Below are positions 35,401 to 46,700 of a DNA stretch of 64,000 nt, one piece after another (positions within the stretch are counted from its first letter, which is position 1; each line of letters starts with the position of its first letter). The position numbers and the translations under genes are program-made. Location of the stretch: NCBI GenBank assembly GCA_008360975.2, contig CM039211.1, positions 65,438,565 to 65,502,564 of the forward strand, read 5' to 3'. Under the pieces are notes generated by a model, which was not told the DNA's origin, did no database searches, and worked only from the letters and a program-made list of their open reading frames with translations. The stretch comes from Lichenostomus cassidix (taxonomy: Eukaryota; Chordata; Aves; Passeriformes; Meliphagidae).

Positions 35401-38400
35401 AAGGAAGACCTATGGGGGGTAATTGAAGTTCACACACACCTTGAGAAAGATGAGACTGTTCGGACATACCAAAGCCCCTGCAAAACTTGGAAGATACATC
35501 CCCAGGGTTTTAAGGGATGATGTTGCCCCAGGAAAAAATACCTTCCATGGGAGGAGTGGTTAACAGGATTCAGTCATCCAAGAACAGGAACAAATCAGGC
35601 AGGAAAAGCCACCAGGCATGAATGGAAGGTACAGAGCATCCCATGACTCTGTATCTGCACTGCACTCAGAGACACTGTGACTTTCTAGGGACAGTCATTG
35701 TTTCCAGCTTTTTGCAGGGTGCTTGAGCCATACTGGTATTTAAGAAAAGCCCTGAGGCAGCTTGATAATTATATGCTGGTTCTGACATGTGTACAAGGTA
35801 AACTCATTAGAGCAACATAAGCACAGATTCTGACTATGATAATGTCTGGCATGCATGAAGGAAAACCACATCCCAATAGCCTGGAGAGCTCTGAGTGCAT
35901 CTAGGCAGGAACCTTATTTTTCTGAAAAAAATTACATAGTGAACACTTCATCTACATAATTTAAGCCTCAAGAAATCTTGCAAAGAGCCAGAGTCAGCAT
36001 CACTAGTTTGTCAACATCATCCTTGTTTAAAAACTGACAGACATTAGGCAAATAGTCAGTCACCTTTTATGGCAAAAGGAAGGGAGCAGAAAAGGCTACA
36101 TATATGCCACCCAGCTTCAAGGCTCCTCCCAAGGGAGTGAGCAGAGAGATGAGGATGGATGCAGAATTATCGAGGGAATACCAGAGATCTTCAGAGAAAT
36201 GGTACAGTAGAAAAAGGACAGCAAATGATGGCAGCACTAAACCCCAAGCACTGCTAAACACCTCTTGAAACAAATTTGATGGAATACAGCTCATTCATCT
36301 GGCACCTGGAACTGCAAGAAGGTGGCTGGACAGCACCCTGTCTATTCAGCAGAAATCTCAGCTTGGTGAGCAACCACACACAGACTAATGAGATAATGGC
36401 ATGTGTAACTGATATAGCCAAAACCAGCCCAAAAGTAGTATGAACAGCTTTGGGAGAACCACAGCAAGGACAAGCAACAGGAAGTTTGGATACAGCCTAA
36501 AGCTGGGAACAAGCCATAGCATCCTGGAGTGATTTTTGCCAACCAAGGAAGCTGGAGGAAGGGAACTCTGCCCTGGCTTGGGTGCCCAGAACCAGTGTGG
36601 TCATGCATTCCCCCTGCTCCCCTCCACCCATCCCACAGAGGATGGAGGGACTCACCGGTGGGTGAATCCAGCCTGCCATCCTGCAGGAGGTCCTGCCACA
36701 CCTCTCTACCCAATCCTGTGGGATTGAAGGCCGTGAGATGGGTGACTCCCGTGCCAGCCTGGGGAAGGGAAGAGCATCGTCAGGGGCTGCTACTTGGGAG
36801 AAGAAGATTAATGCTCTCCACTCCCCAACACCACCACCAGGACGTCACACTCATTTCCCCAGGGTTGCCCAGCAACTCTGACTCCAAACCTGCTGCCCAG
36901 CAAGCTTCACCCTCAGCTGCTCTCCTGACCTCACCCCCAAAGAGAGTGCCCTCACAAAGGTCATGGCCCCACTCCTGGGGTCCAGCAGATGCTGAGAACC
37001 AGTGCCAGTCCCAACCCATTGCACACCCATCCTTTGCCAGCTGCCTGCAAGCAGCTCCCCCGCATCCAGCAGGGTTGCACAACCTCCTCAGCAGCATTCA
37101 CACCTCCAGGGCCAGCCCTTTACCTTCTCCCGGGCAGAGATGGCCAGGGTGAAGGGGTTCACAGCCGGGCAGTGGTGCAGCAGGACTCCAGCAACGCGCT
37201 CTCCATCCTTCTGGAAGGTGAAGGGCTCATTCCAGTGCCCTCCGCTCCTGTCCTCCTTCGCTCCCGTGCCGTTCTGCAGGCTGAACATGATGGACACTTC
37301 CACGTCCTCATCCCTCCCGTTCTCCACCTCCCAGATGAACACTCCCACTGGCAGGCTGGAGTCCTGGCAGAGACACACAATGCTATCTACAGGGCTGGTG
37401 CTCCAAGGACCGCTGCCCAAGCATCATTTTCCCCTCTGCTGGGGACGCCACACAGGACACAGCATGAGCATCAGCACTAATAACTCGGTCGTGGGAGTGT
37501 GGTGCCAAGCTGAGGAGCAGCAGCAAGAGCTGAAGAATTTGGGAGGCAGGCAAGACAAAATTCAGAAAAGCAGCCCTGGGCAAGCAAACACCACGCCGGG
37601 CAGCAGAGAGACGGAAAGCGGCGTTTAAGGCTCAGCCCGGTGTCTCATCACTCATCTGCTCGGCAGGTTGATACAGGCTCACGTGCTGCGCTGGGGTAAG
37701 AGGAAGGTCAGACGTGTCAGCAGCACAGCTGCCACCCTCGCCTGGGGCTGGGAGCCAGCACGGGCACTGCGGCAGCTGAGGCATCCCTTGCTGCAATCCC
37801 CAGCTCCCGCATGGCTGCAGGGCTTCCCCTGCCTGGGACCATTGCTGAGTGCAAACACCGGGAAATGTTGGGAAAGCCCGGCTAATAGGCAGCTCTGCCC
37901 TCGGCGATGTCATCACCTCCTCACCTTATAGTCATGGGGGATGACGGGAGAGACCTGTCGGCAAGTGAGCACCACGTTCTGCCCCGGCAGCTCGTAGACC
38001 AGCCAGGCTCGGGGGTACAGCGCGTGGTAAAAGGCGTAGTGGCCGCAGTAGCCCCAGTTCCAGCCCTGCAGGGTGCTGGGTCTCTCCACGGACAAGACCT
38101 GCTGGTAAATTGTCTGCCCCTTGCACCGCAGGCACACCGTGAACTGCAGAGGAGAGGAGCAGGGGATGAGATCTGTCAAATGTCAGAAGTCTCAGCCACC
38201 CACACCACTGCTCATGCCCCTTGCAGACCATACCTGGTTGGCGATGACCGTTTCATAGTGGTAAAGGCCAGGGTTCAGCTGCCATCGGCAGAACTCACCC
38301 CGCCAGCCACGGGTGATGGTGCCTCCCCCAATCCCGCCCAGCGGACACCCTGGCAAAGACAACAAAAGTTAGCAACCCCATTCCTCTCCCTGGTGGAATC

Positions 38401-41400
38401 TGGCTCAAAAACCCTTCCCATGCGTCTCTGTGGGAGAAGGGGAGGACAATCAGCATCACTCTCACCTCAAAAGCTCCTTGACTCACTCATTCCATCTAGC
38501 ACCCTGATGGCCCCACGTGAATCCCTGCCCATCCCACACACTTGGCATTGCACCATCCCAGTGCCCAAAATGGAGGCTGACCATAGATCTGCTGTAGAGG
38601 AACAGCACACAAGAGGTCAATGAAGGCAGGTTTCTTCTCTATGCGGGTCTTCTTGATCCACCACCTGAAGTATCTGCAAGGGAAGGAGAGGTATTAAAAA
38701 AGAAAGAAGCAGGCAACACCATCCCTTCAGTATCACTGGGCAGGATTGAGCAAAGGTTGAGTTTCTCCTTCTTGTAGAGACATACACAGGAACCTGTGTC
38801 CCTGTATCCAGGATACAAGGGGTGAAAGCCTCTGTCACCCATCTGGAGCACACATCAGTCAGCACACATGAACAGCCAGGGCTCAGGCAGCTCAGGACTG
38901 ACTGTGAGAGCACAGTGTGAAAACAACTCGAGAGCAGGACTCCCAACTCATGCAGCACAGGAGGCTTTCCCAGACATCCATGGAGAAGTAGGAACGCACA
39001 CAAAGACCACCAACACCTCCATACCTGGTACACAATGTGCTGCTACAGAAGGCCTGGAAGCAGAGGTACATGGCCAGAGAAGCCATACACTGCTCCAGGG
39101 ACAATAGCCTTGCTCTTCAACCTCCACTTCCCCATTGCCATACAGTGCCACACCCCTATGCCACATCCTTAAGGGCAGAGGGCACAGGGCAGCCTTTCCC
39201 TGGAAGTGGTGATAGTTGCTGTCTGCAGCCAGCAGGACGCTGGGCACACCAGCTGCGCAGACCAGCACTCCCCATAAGATAATTTCTCACCCAAAGGTCT
39301 GGGAATCGAGACACCCAAACAGGGGCACACCTGCAGCTGGGTGTGCCAGCACCACTCCAGGCAAGAGAAGCAGGGCTGGGCTCCGAGTCAGTGCTTGTAA
39401 AGGACTGGCTTTTGCTAATAAACTGCCCCAAGTTAAGCCTTCTGTACAAAGACAATTAGCACACGGAAACCAGCTACCAGACCAGAAGCTGCTGAACTTT
39501 GCCCAGTAGTCAGGCAAGACCCAACTGCCAGCTCCTTGGCCCTAATTGCCAGGTGGAGGGTGGGGGCACGGGGGCCCCCATGGTGGGCAATTTCCCTGAG
39601 CTACCTGCAGACACCAATGCCATACTGCTGAGCAGGAAACCACCCCAACCAGGAGCACACAGCCTGTCCTGCTCCTGCTTTCACAGGATGCAAAGCACAG
39701 GCAATGAGCAATAATCCCCTGGGACATGTACCCTCAGGGGGGCGAGGCTCTTCCATGACACACCTACCACTACGCTTCCCCAACAGGAATAACCCACACT
39801 TGACTTTTTTGCTGCTCACTGGCATTCACCTTTATTCACCAGTATCTGAAGTCCTTAAATCCTTCTCAGGGTGAGATTTCTTGTGCTGCAATCTCACAGG
39901 ACCTGATTGCAGCCTGCTCAGCACTCCTACAGACCCAGCTTTGTGTTTGGTTGCCTATGGACATTTTGCTCACAGCGGTTTAGGGCATGATGAGAACCAG
40001 CCAGTCCTGCATGACTGCCCTGAACCACGGCATGCCACTATCTTCCAGCTCTATCTGCTGCAACTGCTCTTCTCCAGCCTGCTCTTCTCCAGGTAAGCCC
40101 CAGTCTTACCCTGCCAAGACAAGGTTTTGGCAGTGCCCTCTCTCTCAAGGAAATGATTATTCTTTTTCAACCGAGAATCACGGAACCAACCCAGCTGCTT
40201 CCCCAACAGGCTTCTGGCAACAGGAAATAAGGTGCCCAGGCAGAGTGGCTGCAGCACAGCCTAGCGGGTAATCCTGACTCCTTGGGAAGGAGGCAGCAGA
40301 TGGGTTTCAAAAAGCAGTTTTTCTGGGAGCACACAGTAGAAGTTTGGGATTTACTGCCACTGCCAGACTCATTCTACCATCTCAACAGCACACTCATCTT
40401 CTGGCAGCTTCTCCCAAAATCATACAAGCCAAGAAGAGAAGCCCAGTGGTCAATGCCCAATTGCTGGCTCTTAACAGCTCTGCCAGGGCTGCGGAATAGC
40501 CAGGAGAAAATCTGTGTGTTCTGTAGCACCACGAGCACTGTAAGGGTTGGAGGGCATTTCTTTCCCTTCAAATTGGCAGTGGAATTAAAACCTGTCTGAA
40601 CATTACCCAGCTGATCTGGATTCATGCCGTGACCCCTCTCAGGACACATGAGCCACCTCTGTGCAAACCTACCTGCACCTCTTCTCCCGCCTTGCCAGCC
40701 CCAGCTGAGTCCTCTGCACAATCCTTTCTTTCCAGACATGCATGTCCCCCATGGTTCCGCTGATGAGCCCTGGTTAACAAAATATCCTGCCCCAGGGCTG
40801 TAACACCCCCAGCCATGCCACCTGCATCAAGGGCTGGTGCTGCAGAAGAGGGCACCCATAATCACGTTTAATTCAACACAGTATCAACCCAGGATGTGGT
40901 GGCTCCTCTGCAGGTCCTGGATTTCCTGAGTTGAAGATGTGCAGTGACCTGGAGGTGCTCCTGGTAGCTACGAGCACCTGCACCAGGTGACTATGTACTT
41001 GATGCACTAGGCCATGACAAGTTTTGAGACCACCCCTGGCACAGGGGCCAGTCACCATGAGTCATTCAGGAAAGGGCAGGCCAATCTCCAGGTCTTCAAA
41101 GATCCCTGCACCACACTCCGCAGGACTGCGCGCCAGGTTCCTCTCACAGCACCAGTGCCCAGGTTTCCATGAGCTGGCTGCCCCAGCCAGGCAGTAACTG
41201 AGGTGCCCACCAACGCCTGGAGCATGCAGCCTCCCATGCTTCCTCACATCCCTGAATCAGCCACCCTTTGTCAGCCAACAACGCTGCCCCTGGGTTTCAA
41301 CTCAAACCCACATAGGTACTTCTCATTACCCTAACACTTTCTCTCCTCTGCTCTTCAGGCTGGAATCTCCTTGCAAGGAAGCTCTTGTCCTTGCAAAAGC

Positions 41401-42679
41401 ATTATGAGATGACAAGCAAATTACCTCCTAAGCTTGAACAGGAGAAGAGGCAACAGTTTGCGCTTCTTCCTTTAAAAACCTTTTCCAATGACTGATACAA
41501 TCCACTTCCAAATTCCATTGAGAACAGGCCAGGAGCAGCCTCTCCAGGATGGCTTCTCCTCCCTGCTCACCCCACCAGAACTTCACGCTTTCCCACATGC
41601 TCAGCTCATCCCAACCTGCCGCGGCAGCTTTTCCAGCAGCCTTTATTTATCTCCAGTGCATGACCCAAGCTCTCCCTTGCCCGATGCTCAGGCTTGCGCC
41701 AGGGTGTCTCAGGTCAGACCGGCACACCGTGCACCCCGAAGCAATCCAGTATCTGCCCTTTCATCCAGCTTTGCAGGAACCAGCCTGGCAAGCAGCAGCC
41801 TCCAAGCACACCAGCAGAAAATGGAGACAGGAGACATAAATCCAGCACAAGGAAATAAGTGACACCGTCACTGGTCCCAGCGTTCAGGCTGACGGGTGCA
41901 CAAACACTGCCAGCGCTCGGAATCCAGCTATAAAGGTTAAAACAACACTTTCGCTTTCCACGCGTGTTCTCCATGGTTACTTCCAGCTCACCCCAACGCA
42001 AAGCCGGGAGAGGTGCCCCGTTCCCAAACCTGCCGCAGCACACACCTTTCCAAACCCCTCCCCGCTGGCCCCAGTTTAACCTCCAGCTGCCAGCACTGGG
42101 GACGATGCCGGGGAGGATGCGGCAGCGATGAGCCCCGAGGGTGGGAGATGGGGGTCCCCAACCTGAGCGACGCTCCCAGTCCTGCCGGCTTTCCCCCGTT
42201 CCGCGGAGCCCGAGCGCCGGGTGCTGCCCCTCGGCACGAGTGCTCCCAGCGCCGGCGCCAGGAAGGGTGGAGGGTGCCGGCGGCTGCGGGCGGCAGGAGG
42301 GCGGCTCCCGCCAGCTCGGGGCCTTCCGTGATCTGCCGGCCTCTCCCCTCCGTACACCCGGGACACCGCCGGTGCCTTCCCGGGGCGAGCCCCCCGCGGC
42401 ACCGAGCGGCTCCACCGCGACACTGTGTCCCCCGCGGGACGCCTCTCCCCCGTCCCGGTGTGTTCCCGGCCCGCTCCATCCCCCGCCGTACCGCAAGCCG
42501 AGGCCGACGTGCCGCAGGACGTCGCGGAGCGGCACGTCCCCGGCGCCGTAGGGCTGCCGCAGCTCCTCGAAGCTGTGCGCCAGGCAGACGCGCCAGCCGG
42601 CCACCGCCACGCCGCGGCCCCGCGCTGCCCCCTCGTAGCGCCGCATCAGCGGCCCCTCCGCCGCCTCCGCTGTCGCCAT
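29445..42679 (-). CDS. GBA2: GBA2, non-lysosomal glucosylceramidase (GH116)
   Basis: Hydrolyses glucosylceramide to glucose and ceramide at cytosolic/ER-Golgi membranes. Seventeen coding exons on the minus strand: 42492-42679, 38582-38673, 38234-38349, 37925-38143, 37124-37363, 36656-36758, 35213-35366, 34802-34927, 34513-34697, 34071-34175, 33318-33425, 32695-32846, 32451-32557, 32165-32307, 31722-31837, 29760-29951, 29445-29672. All have GT/AG borders and compatible phases. The total is 2,574 nt (857 aa), shorter than human (about 927) mainly at the N-terminus. Conserved blocks include [21 protein letters not shown] (likely catalytic Glu), [23 protein letters not shown], the QTYDAW region (likely acid/base Asp), [11 protein letters not shown] and DQCAGQWFL. 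Start chosen at ATG 42679 with a GC-rich context; an in-frame ATG at 42739 would add 20 residues. Head to head with RGP1. The large introns (38,674-42,491; 29,952-31,721; 35,367-36,655) hold no other gene that I see. Confidence 0.96.
33079..33236 (-). mobile_element. CR1 LINE fragment in GBA2 intron 11
   Basis: The aatcatagaatcat repeat of the CR1 3' end is followed by typical CR1 sequence (agttggaaaagacc ... cccaggcagcctgttc). It is the 3' end of a minus-oriented copy. Confidence 0.8.
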
Positions 42680-43162
42680 CGCCGCCCCCTGCCCCGCGCG
42701 CGCCTTCTTCTTCACTGCCCCGCCCCGCCCCGCCCGCACCCCCGGGGCACGGCGGAAACACGGACCCGCCCCGCCGCCGGTCCCCGGGGGCGCCGGGCCG
42801 AGCGGGGCCGAGCGGGGCCGAGCGGCTTCCGAGAGTAGCCGAGCGCTGAGCGAGCGCTTCTGAGGGGCGCGCGAGAATTGCCGAGCTTCGCCGAGCGCTG
42901 CCCGAGCGTTGCCGGGCGCAGCCCGAGAGTCGCCGAGTGTTGCCCGTGAGTTGCCGAGCGCTGGCGGTGTGTTGCCGAGTGTTCCCGAGGGTGTCCGAAT
43001 GCTGCCCGAGAGTTGCCGAGAGTATCCCGAGTGTTGCCGAGCGTTCCCGAGGGCTGCCCGAGCCTTGCCGAACTCGGCCCGAGCGCTGCCGATCCCCGCC
43101 GAGCAGCTGAGGGGAGCCGGGCCTGCAACAGTGCTGGACGGAGAGCGGGGCCTGTGCGGGTG
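42680..43162. promoter_or_regulatory. CpG-island bidirectional promoter GBA2/RGP1 with RGP1 non-coding exon 1
   Basis: Very GC- and CpG-rich DNA lies between the GBA2 start codon (-) and RGP1 (+). A strong donor (gtg|GTGAGT) at 43163 fits the end of a non-coding RGP1 first exon; transcription starts are not visible. GC-box-like cccgccccgccc runs occur near 42,717-42,740. Confidence 0.7.
42868..43075 (+). repeat. 21-bp GC-rich minisatellite in the shared promoter/5' exon
   Basis: Degenerate tandem copies of TTGCCGAGnGTTGCCCGAGAG, each made of two related half units built on TGCCGAG. The periodicity also shows as a 7-residue repeat when translated on the minus strand, but no coding role is supported. 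Confidence 0.75.
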
Positions 43163-43458
43163 GTGAGTGGGCCCGAGGCGGAAGCTGCGGGAATTTTGCG
43201 GCCCTGTGACCCAGATCCTTCGGGTAGAGCTATCCGTGTGTCTATCTGCGGTAGGGACCGCAGGGTTGGGGGTGTCAGGGCTGTCCTTCCTCGCTCTCGC
43301 GGTTTGTCTTGATCCCCCTTACCTGTGTGAACTTGGGGAGAGGATGTATGTATGTGTAAGGCCGGGACTGTGCGTGTTTCCCCCTCACACTTCCTGTGTC
43401 TCTGTGTTCCCATTTTCCCTCGGTTACAGCGCCGTCGTCTCTCCGCGTCGCTGTGACA

Positions 43459-43742
43459 GGACAAGGGGGAATGACTTTAAACTGAAAAATAGTTCTTTGA
43501 GATTAAATATTAGGAAGAAATTCTTCACTGTGAGGGTGGTGAGGCACTGGCACAGGTTGCCCAGAGAAGTTGTGTTTGCCCCATCCCTGGAAATGTTCAG
43601 TGCCAGGCTGGAAGGGGCCCTGAGCAATCTGATGGGAGGTATCCCTGCCCATAGCAGGGGAGTTGGAACAAGATGATCTTTAAGGACTCTTCCACCCCCA
43701 ACCATTCGGTGATTCTTTGAATTTGTGACTCTGTGATTCCAT
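43459..43742 (+). mobile_element. CR1 LINE 3' end in RGP1 intron 1
   Basis: Encodes the tail of CR1 reverse transcriptase (RKKFFTVRVVRHWHRLPRE) and ends with the degenerate attctttgaatttgtgactctgtgattc repeat, 50 bp before the RGP1 start codon. Confidence 0.85.
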
Positions 43743-43790
43743 GCCCACTGTTGGCTTTTTTGGCAGGTGTGCAGCAGGACTGTCCAAGCC

Positions 43791-46700
43791 ATGATTGAGG
43801 TGCTGGCCAAGCTGGGCCGTGGGCCCGTGTTCCTGGCAGGGGAGGTTCTGGAGTGTGTGATCACCTTCACCAACCCATTATCGGCCTCGTCGACCTCCGC
43901 CAGCAGGTACAGGGCCTGTGCCAGTCTGTGCATGGCATCTCCAAATGTTGGAGCTGTCTGGGTCCCTCCAGAAGGAGCAGCCCACCCTCTCTTCCCTCTC
44001 CCTCTGGAGCAGTAGTCACAGCTGGGTTGTGGGGCAATGGTGCCAGCTCAGCCCCCTGTGACTTCCTTACTCGAGGCACTCCCTTAAGGGAGCCTTGCAC
44101 CATCGCAATTTTGGGGGCGAAGCTGAGGTAATTATGCTGGTTTTCTGCCCCCAAGAAGGAGACAAAGAAAGAAGTATGCAGTTAGAAATTCTCTGTCCCT
44201 CAGGTGAGCTCTCAGTTACAGTGACTGGCAGAAAATGAAGCCAAACTGGCTGTCAAAGTGGGATATCTGGTCACACTAGGGTGACAATCCCACAGAGCAA
44301 GGTCCAGGCAACGTCATTATTTCCTGCATTTGTGGAAGGAGCTTTCTTCTGTTCAGCAGTGCTGGATAGATCAGTGTGATCCCTGTCTCCAGAGATGGCA
44401 GACAAAGGAGTGAGTGCTGCCAGGGGTCTGAAAGGGGCACCTTCTGCAGCAGCATTTTCTGTGACCCAGCCTTTGAGGACTGCATCTTCCCTTAGCAGTG
44501 CTGAGGAAATGTGTGAAGATGGGAGCTTCCCATATTGGCTCACAGGGGGTGACTCCATGTCACAAGTAATCACCCAAAGCCTTCATGTCCGCTGAGTGTG
44601 TGGCCTTGTCTGATTCTTTAGGGAGTGGAGAGTGCTTTCTCATCTTGAGCCCTTCCTGGGAAGTGTCTGTTTCCAGCCCTGTTAGGTTCAGCATGTTTTC
44701 ATCACCAGTGCAATATTCACGTGGTTGTTTTGGTGAGCCTGCTCTGCAGTTTCGGCAGCAGAGCAATCTCTTGTAGGACTTCTGTATTTATTGCCTTCCT
44801 TAACTTTCCATCTTTACTTCCTGCTTCCTCTTGCCTGCTGAATTCAGCTTTCAAATTCAGCTGTGGCATAAGCATCCAGCTTCCCAGAGTTTTGTTCTGT
44901 GTGATGACAAGGGATTTGCCTGGTTCTGAAACCTGTGGGACTGCAAGGGTACCAGGTGGCGTGGTCTGGAGGGTTTGCAGTGTGTTTATGAGACCTACAT
45001 TTGAGAACTTCAGGTGTGTTGTGGTCTGTAGAAGACTGCCTCTTGGAAAAGAAAATTTTTAAAAACAATGAGAAAAACGCCAGGTGATCAATCTGACACA
45101 ACCTGGCTAAATCATTCGAGTGGCAACCGCAAATAGATTGGTGGTTTGGAAAATGAGGCTGTGGGTTGCGTAAAGGCAGAAGTCAGATCAAAGCACAGTG
45201 ACTCCAACAGGCAGATAGACCTGTCAGGGACTGGAAGGTTTTGGGGCTGACAGGTGGAGGGACAGAGAAGCTGCATTTTGAGCACAAGGACATAACTGAA
45301 GGAAAAGCAGAAAATTAATTTGATAGCAGAGTACAAGAAACAAATATCTTCTGCCCAGAGGCTGCACAGAGCACGTCCTGCACAGGCTACAGGAGTTGTG
45401 GGGGAAGGTGAGACAGGAGGGAAGTGACCTCAGCACCAATGCAGGATCCTCCACTGCTGAACAAGCACCAGCTGAACAAGCCAGGTCTGCTGGCAGGAAG
45501 GGATATGCAAATTTTGTTTGGACATCTGGCTAGAAAAAATGAAAACAATCCAGTGACATATTGTAGAGCAATACTGAAAAAGAAAGAAAGGTTTTTAAAG
45601 GTCCTGTAATCATTCTAAGCTTATATAAAATTAGCAAACATTGCCTCAAGCAAGAGCAGGTCTCTGTTTCCAAACAGCAGATACCTTGTAATAAAAAAAT
45701 GTATGGCAGCCCTGATGGAAGAGCCATGCTGCTACTTTTGAAAATGTGTAACTACAATTGCAGGGCTCAAAGCAACTGGGTGTAGTAACTGCAGTGTGTT
45801 TGGATAAGGGCAGCCAGCACGTACAAAAGATCAAATAGTGCATCATTAGTCAGCTGACACAAACACAGCACTCCTTTTTCTGTGGTTCATCTGCCTTTAA
45901 CTGCTCTGATGTGTCACATGGAAAGACAACTGTAAGCCATGAAAAAATCCCTCTGCCAGCTAAAGCTCTGGTGTTAGTGCTTACTAATCTGATCATTATG
46001 TTAGAAAACACCAGAGGAATTATTCACTGGTTGAACTATAGAGATCACTATTGAAATAAAAATAGGGGAGTTATTAGGAAACTGAAAGGTGTCAGTAGTA
46101 CCATGGGAAATGCCCTGTGGAATGGCTGAGGTCATAGCAGAGTCCAAACCATGAGACAGTTTTGTGCTGGATGTGTGGGCCTACATTCATTCCTGTGGCT
46201 GTACAGAGAGGGGTCAAAATGACACCTTTGCCTCCCCTGTTGCCGTCAGCAAACCCCTTGCACAAGGAGAAGAAAATAGGTCCTAATGAAAGACCCAGAA
46301 ACATCCTTCTTTGGTCTGGCACAAACAGCAGCTGATGTTCTTGATGGGGATTGTGCTGTGAGGGCAGAGGGAGCATGTCTGTGCCCTTTCTGCCCTGAGG
46401 ATTGGGACAACTGGGTGCAGTGGGCAGGGGCAGCTGAACTCTGATTGCAGGAATTTTTTGCTTTAAAATTTGCCCACTCCCCTCATGGTTGTGTTGTTAC
46501 CAGAGTGCTGCTCTGTATGTCATTTCTGGTTTGGGATTAACTTGTCATAGCAGAGAGTCCTCTGCCTGGCTGGGCCCATGTGCAGCCACTCAAGGTGTTT
46601 TCTCGAGGGTGCAGTGAGTGGCCAGTTCCAATCTGTGACCTGCGGTTGATGAGAAAGATCAGCAAATGGGTATGGCTTTGGACTGGATCTTGGAACACTT

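Noticed and set aside
42013..42849. 278-codon plus-strand proline/arginine-rich frame
   Set aside because: Opposite strand of GBA2 exon 1 in a CpG island. The composition is that of GC-rich DNA with no family match.
42712..43464. 250-codon minus-strand frame with 7-residue repeats
   Set aside because: The repeats reflect the 21-bp minisatellite in promoter DNA. No start context or homology supports a protein.
43167..43676. 169-codon plus-strand open frame
   Set aside because: Its second half is CR1 reverse-transcriptase tail and the first half is intron sequence, so no host gene.
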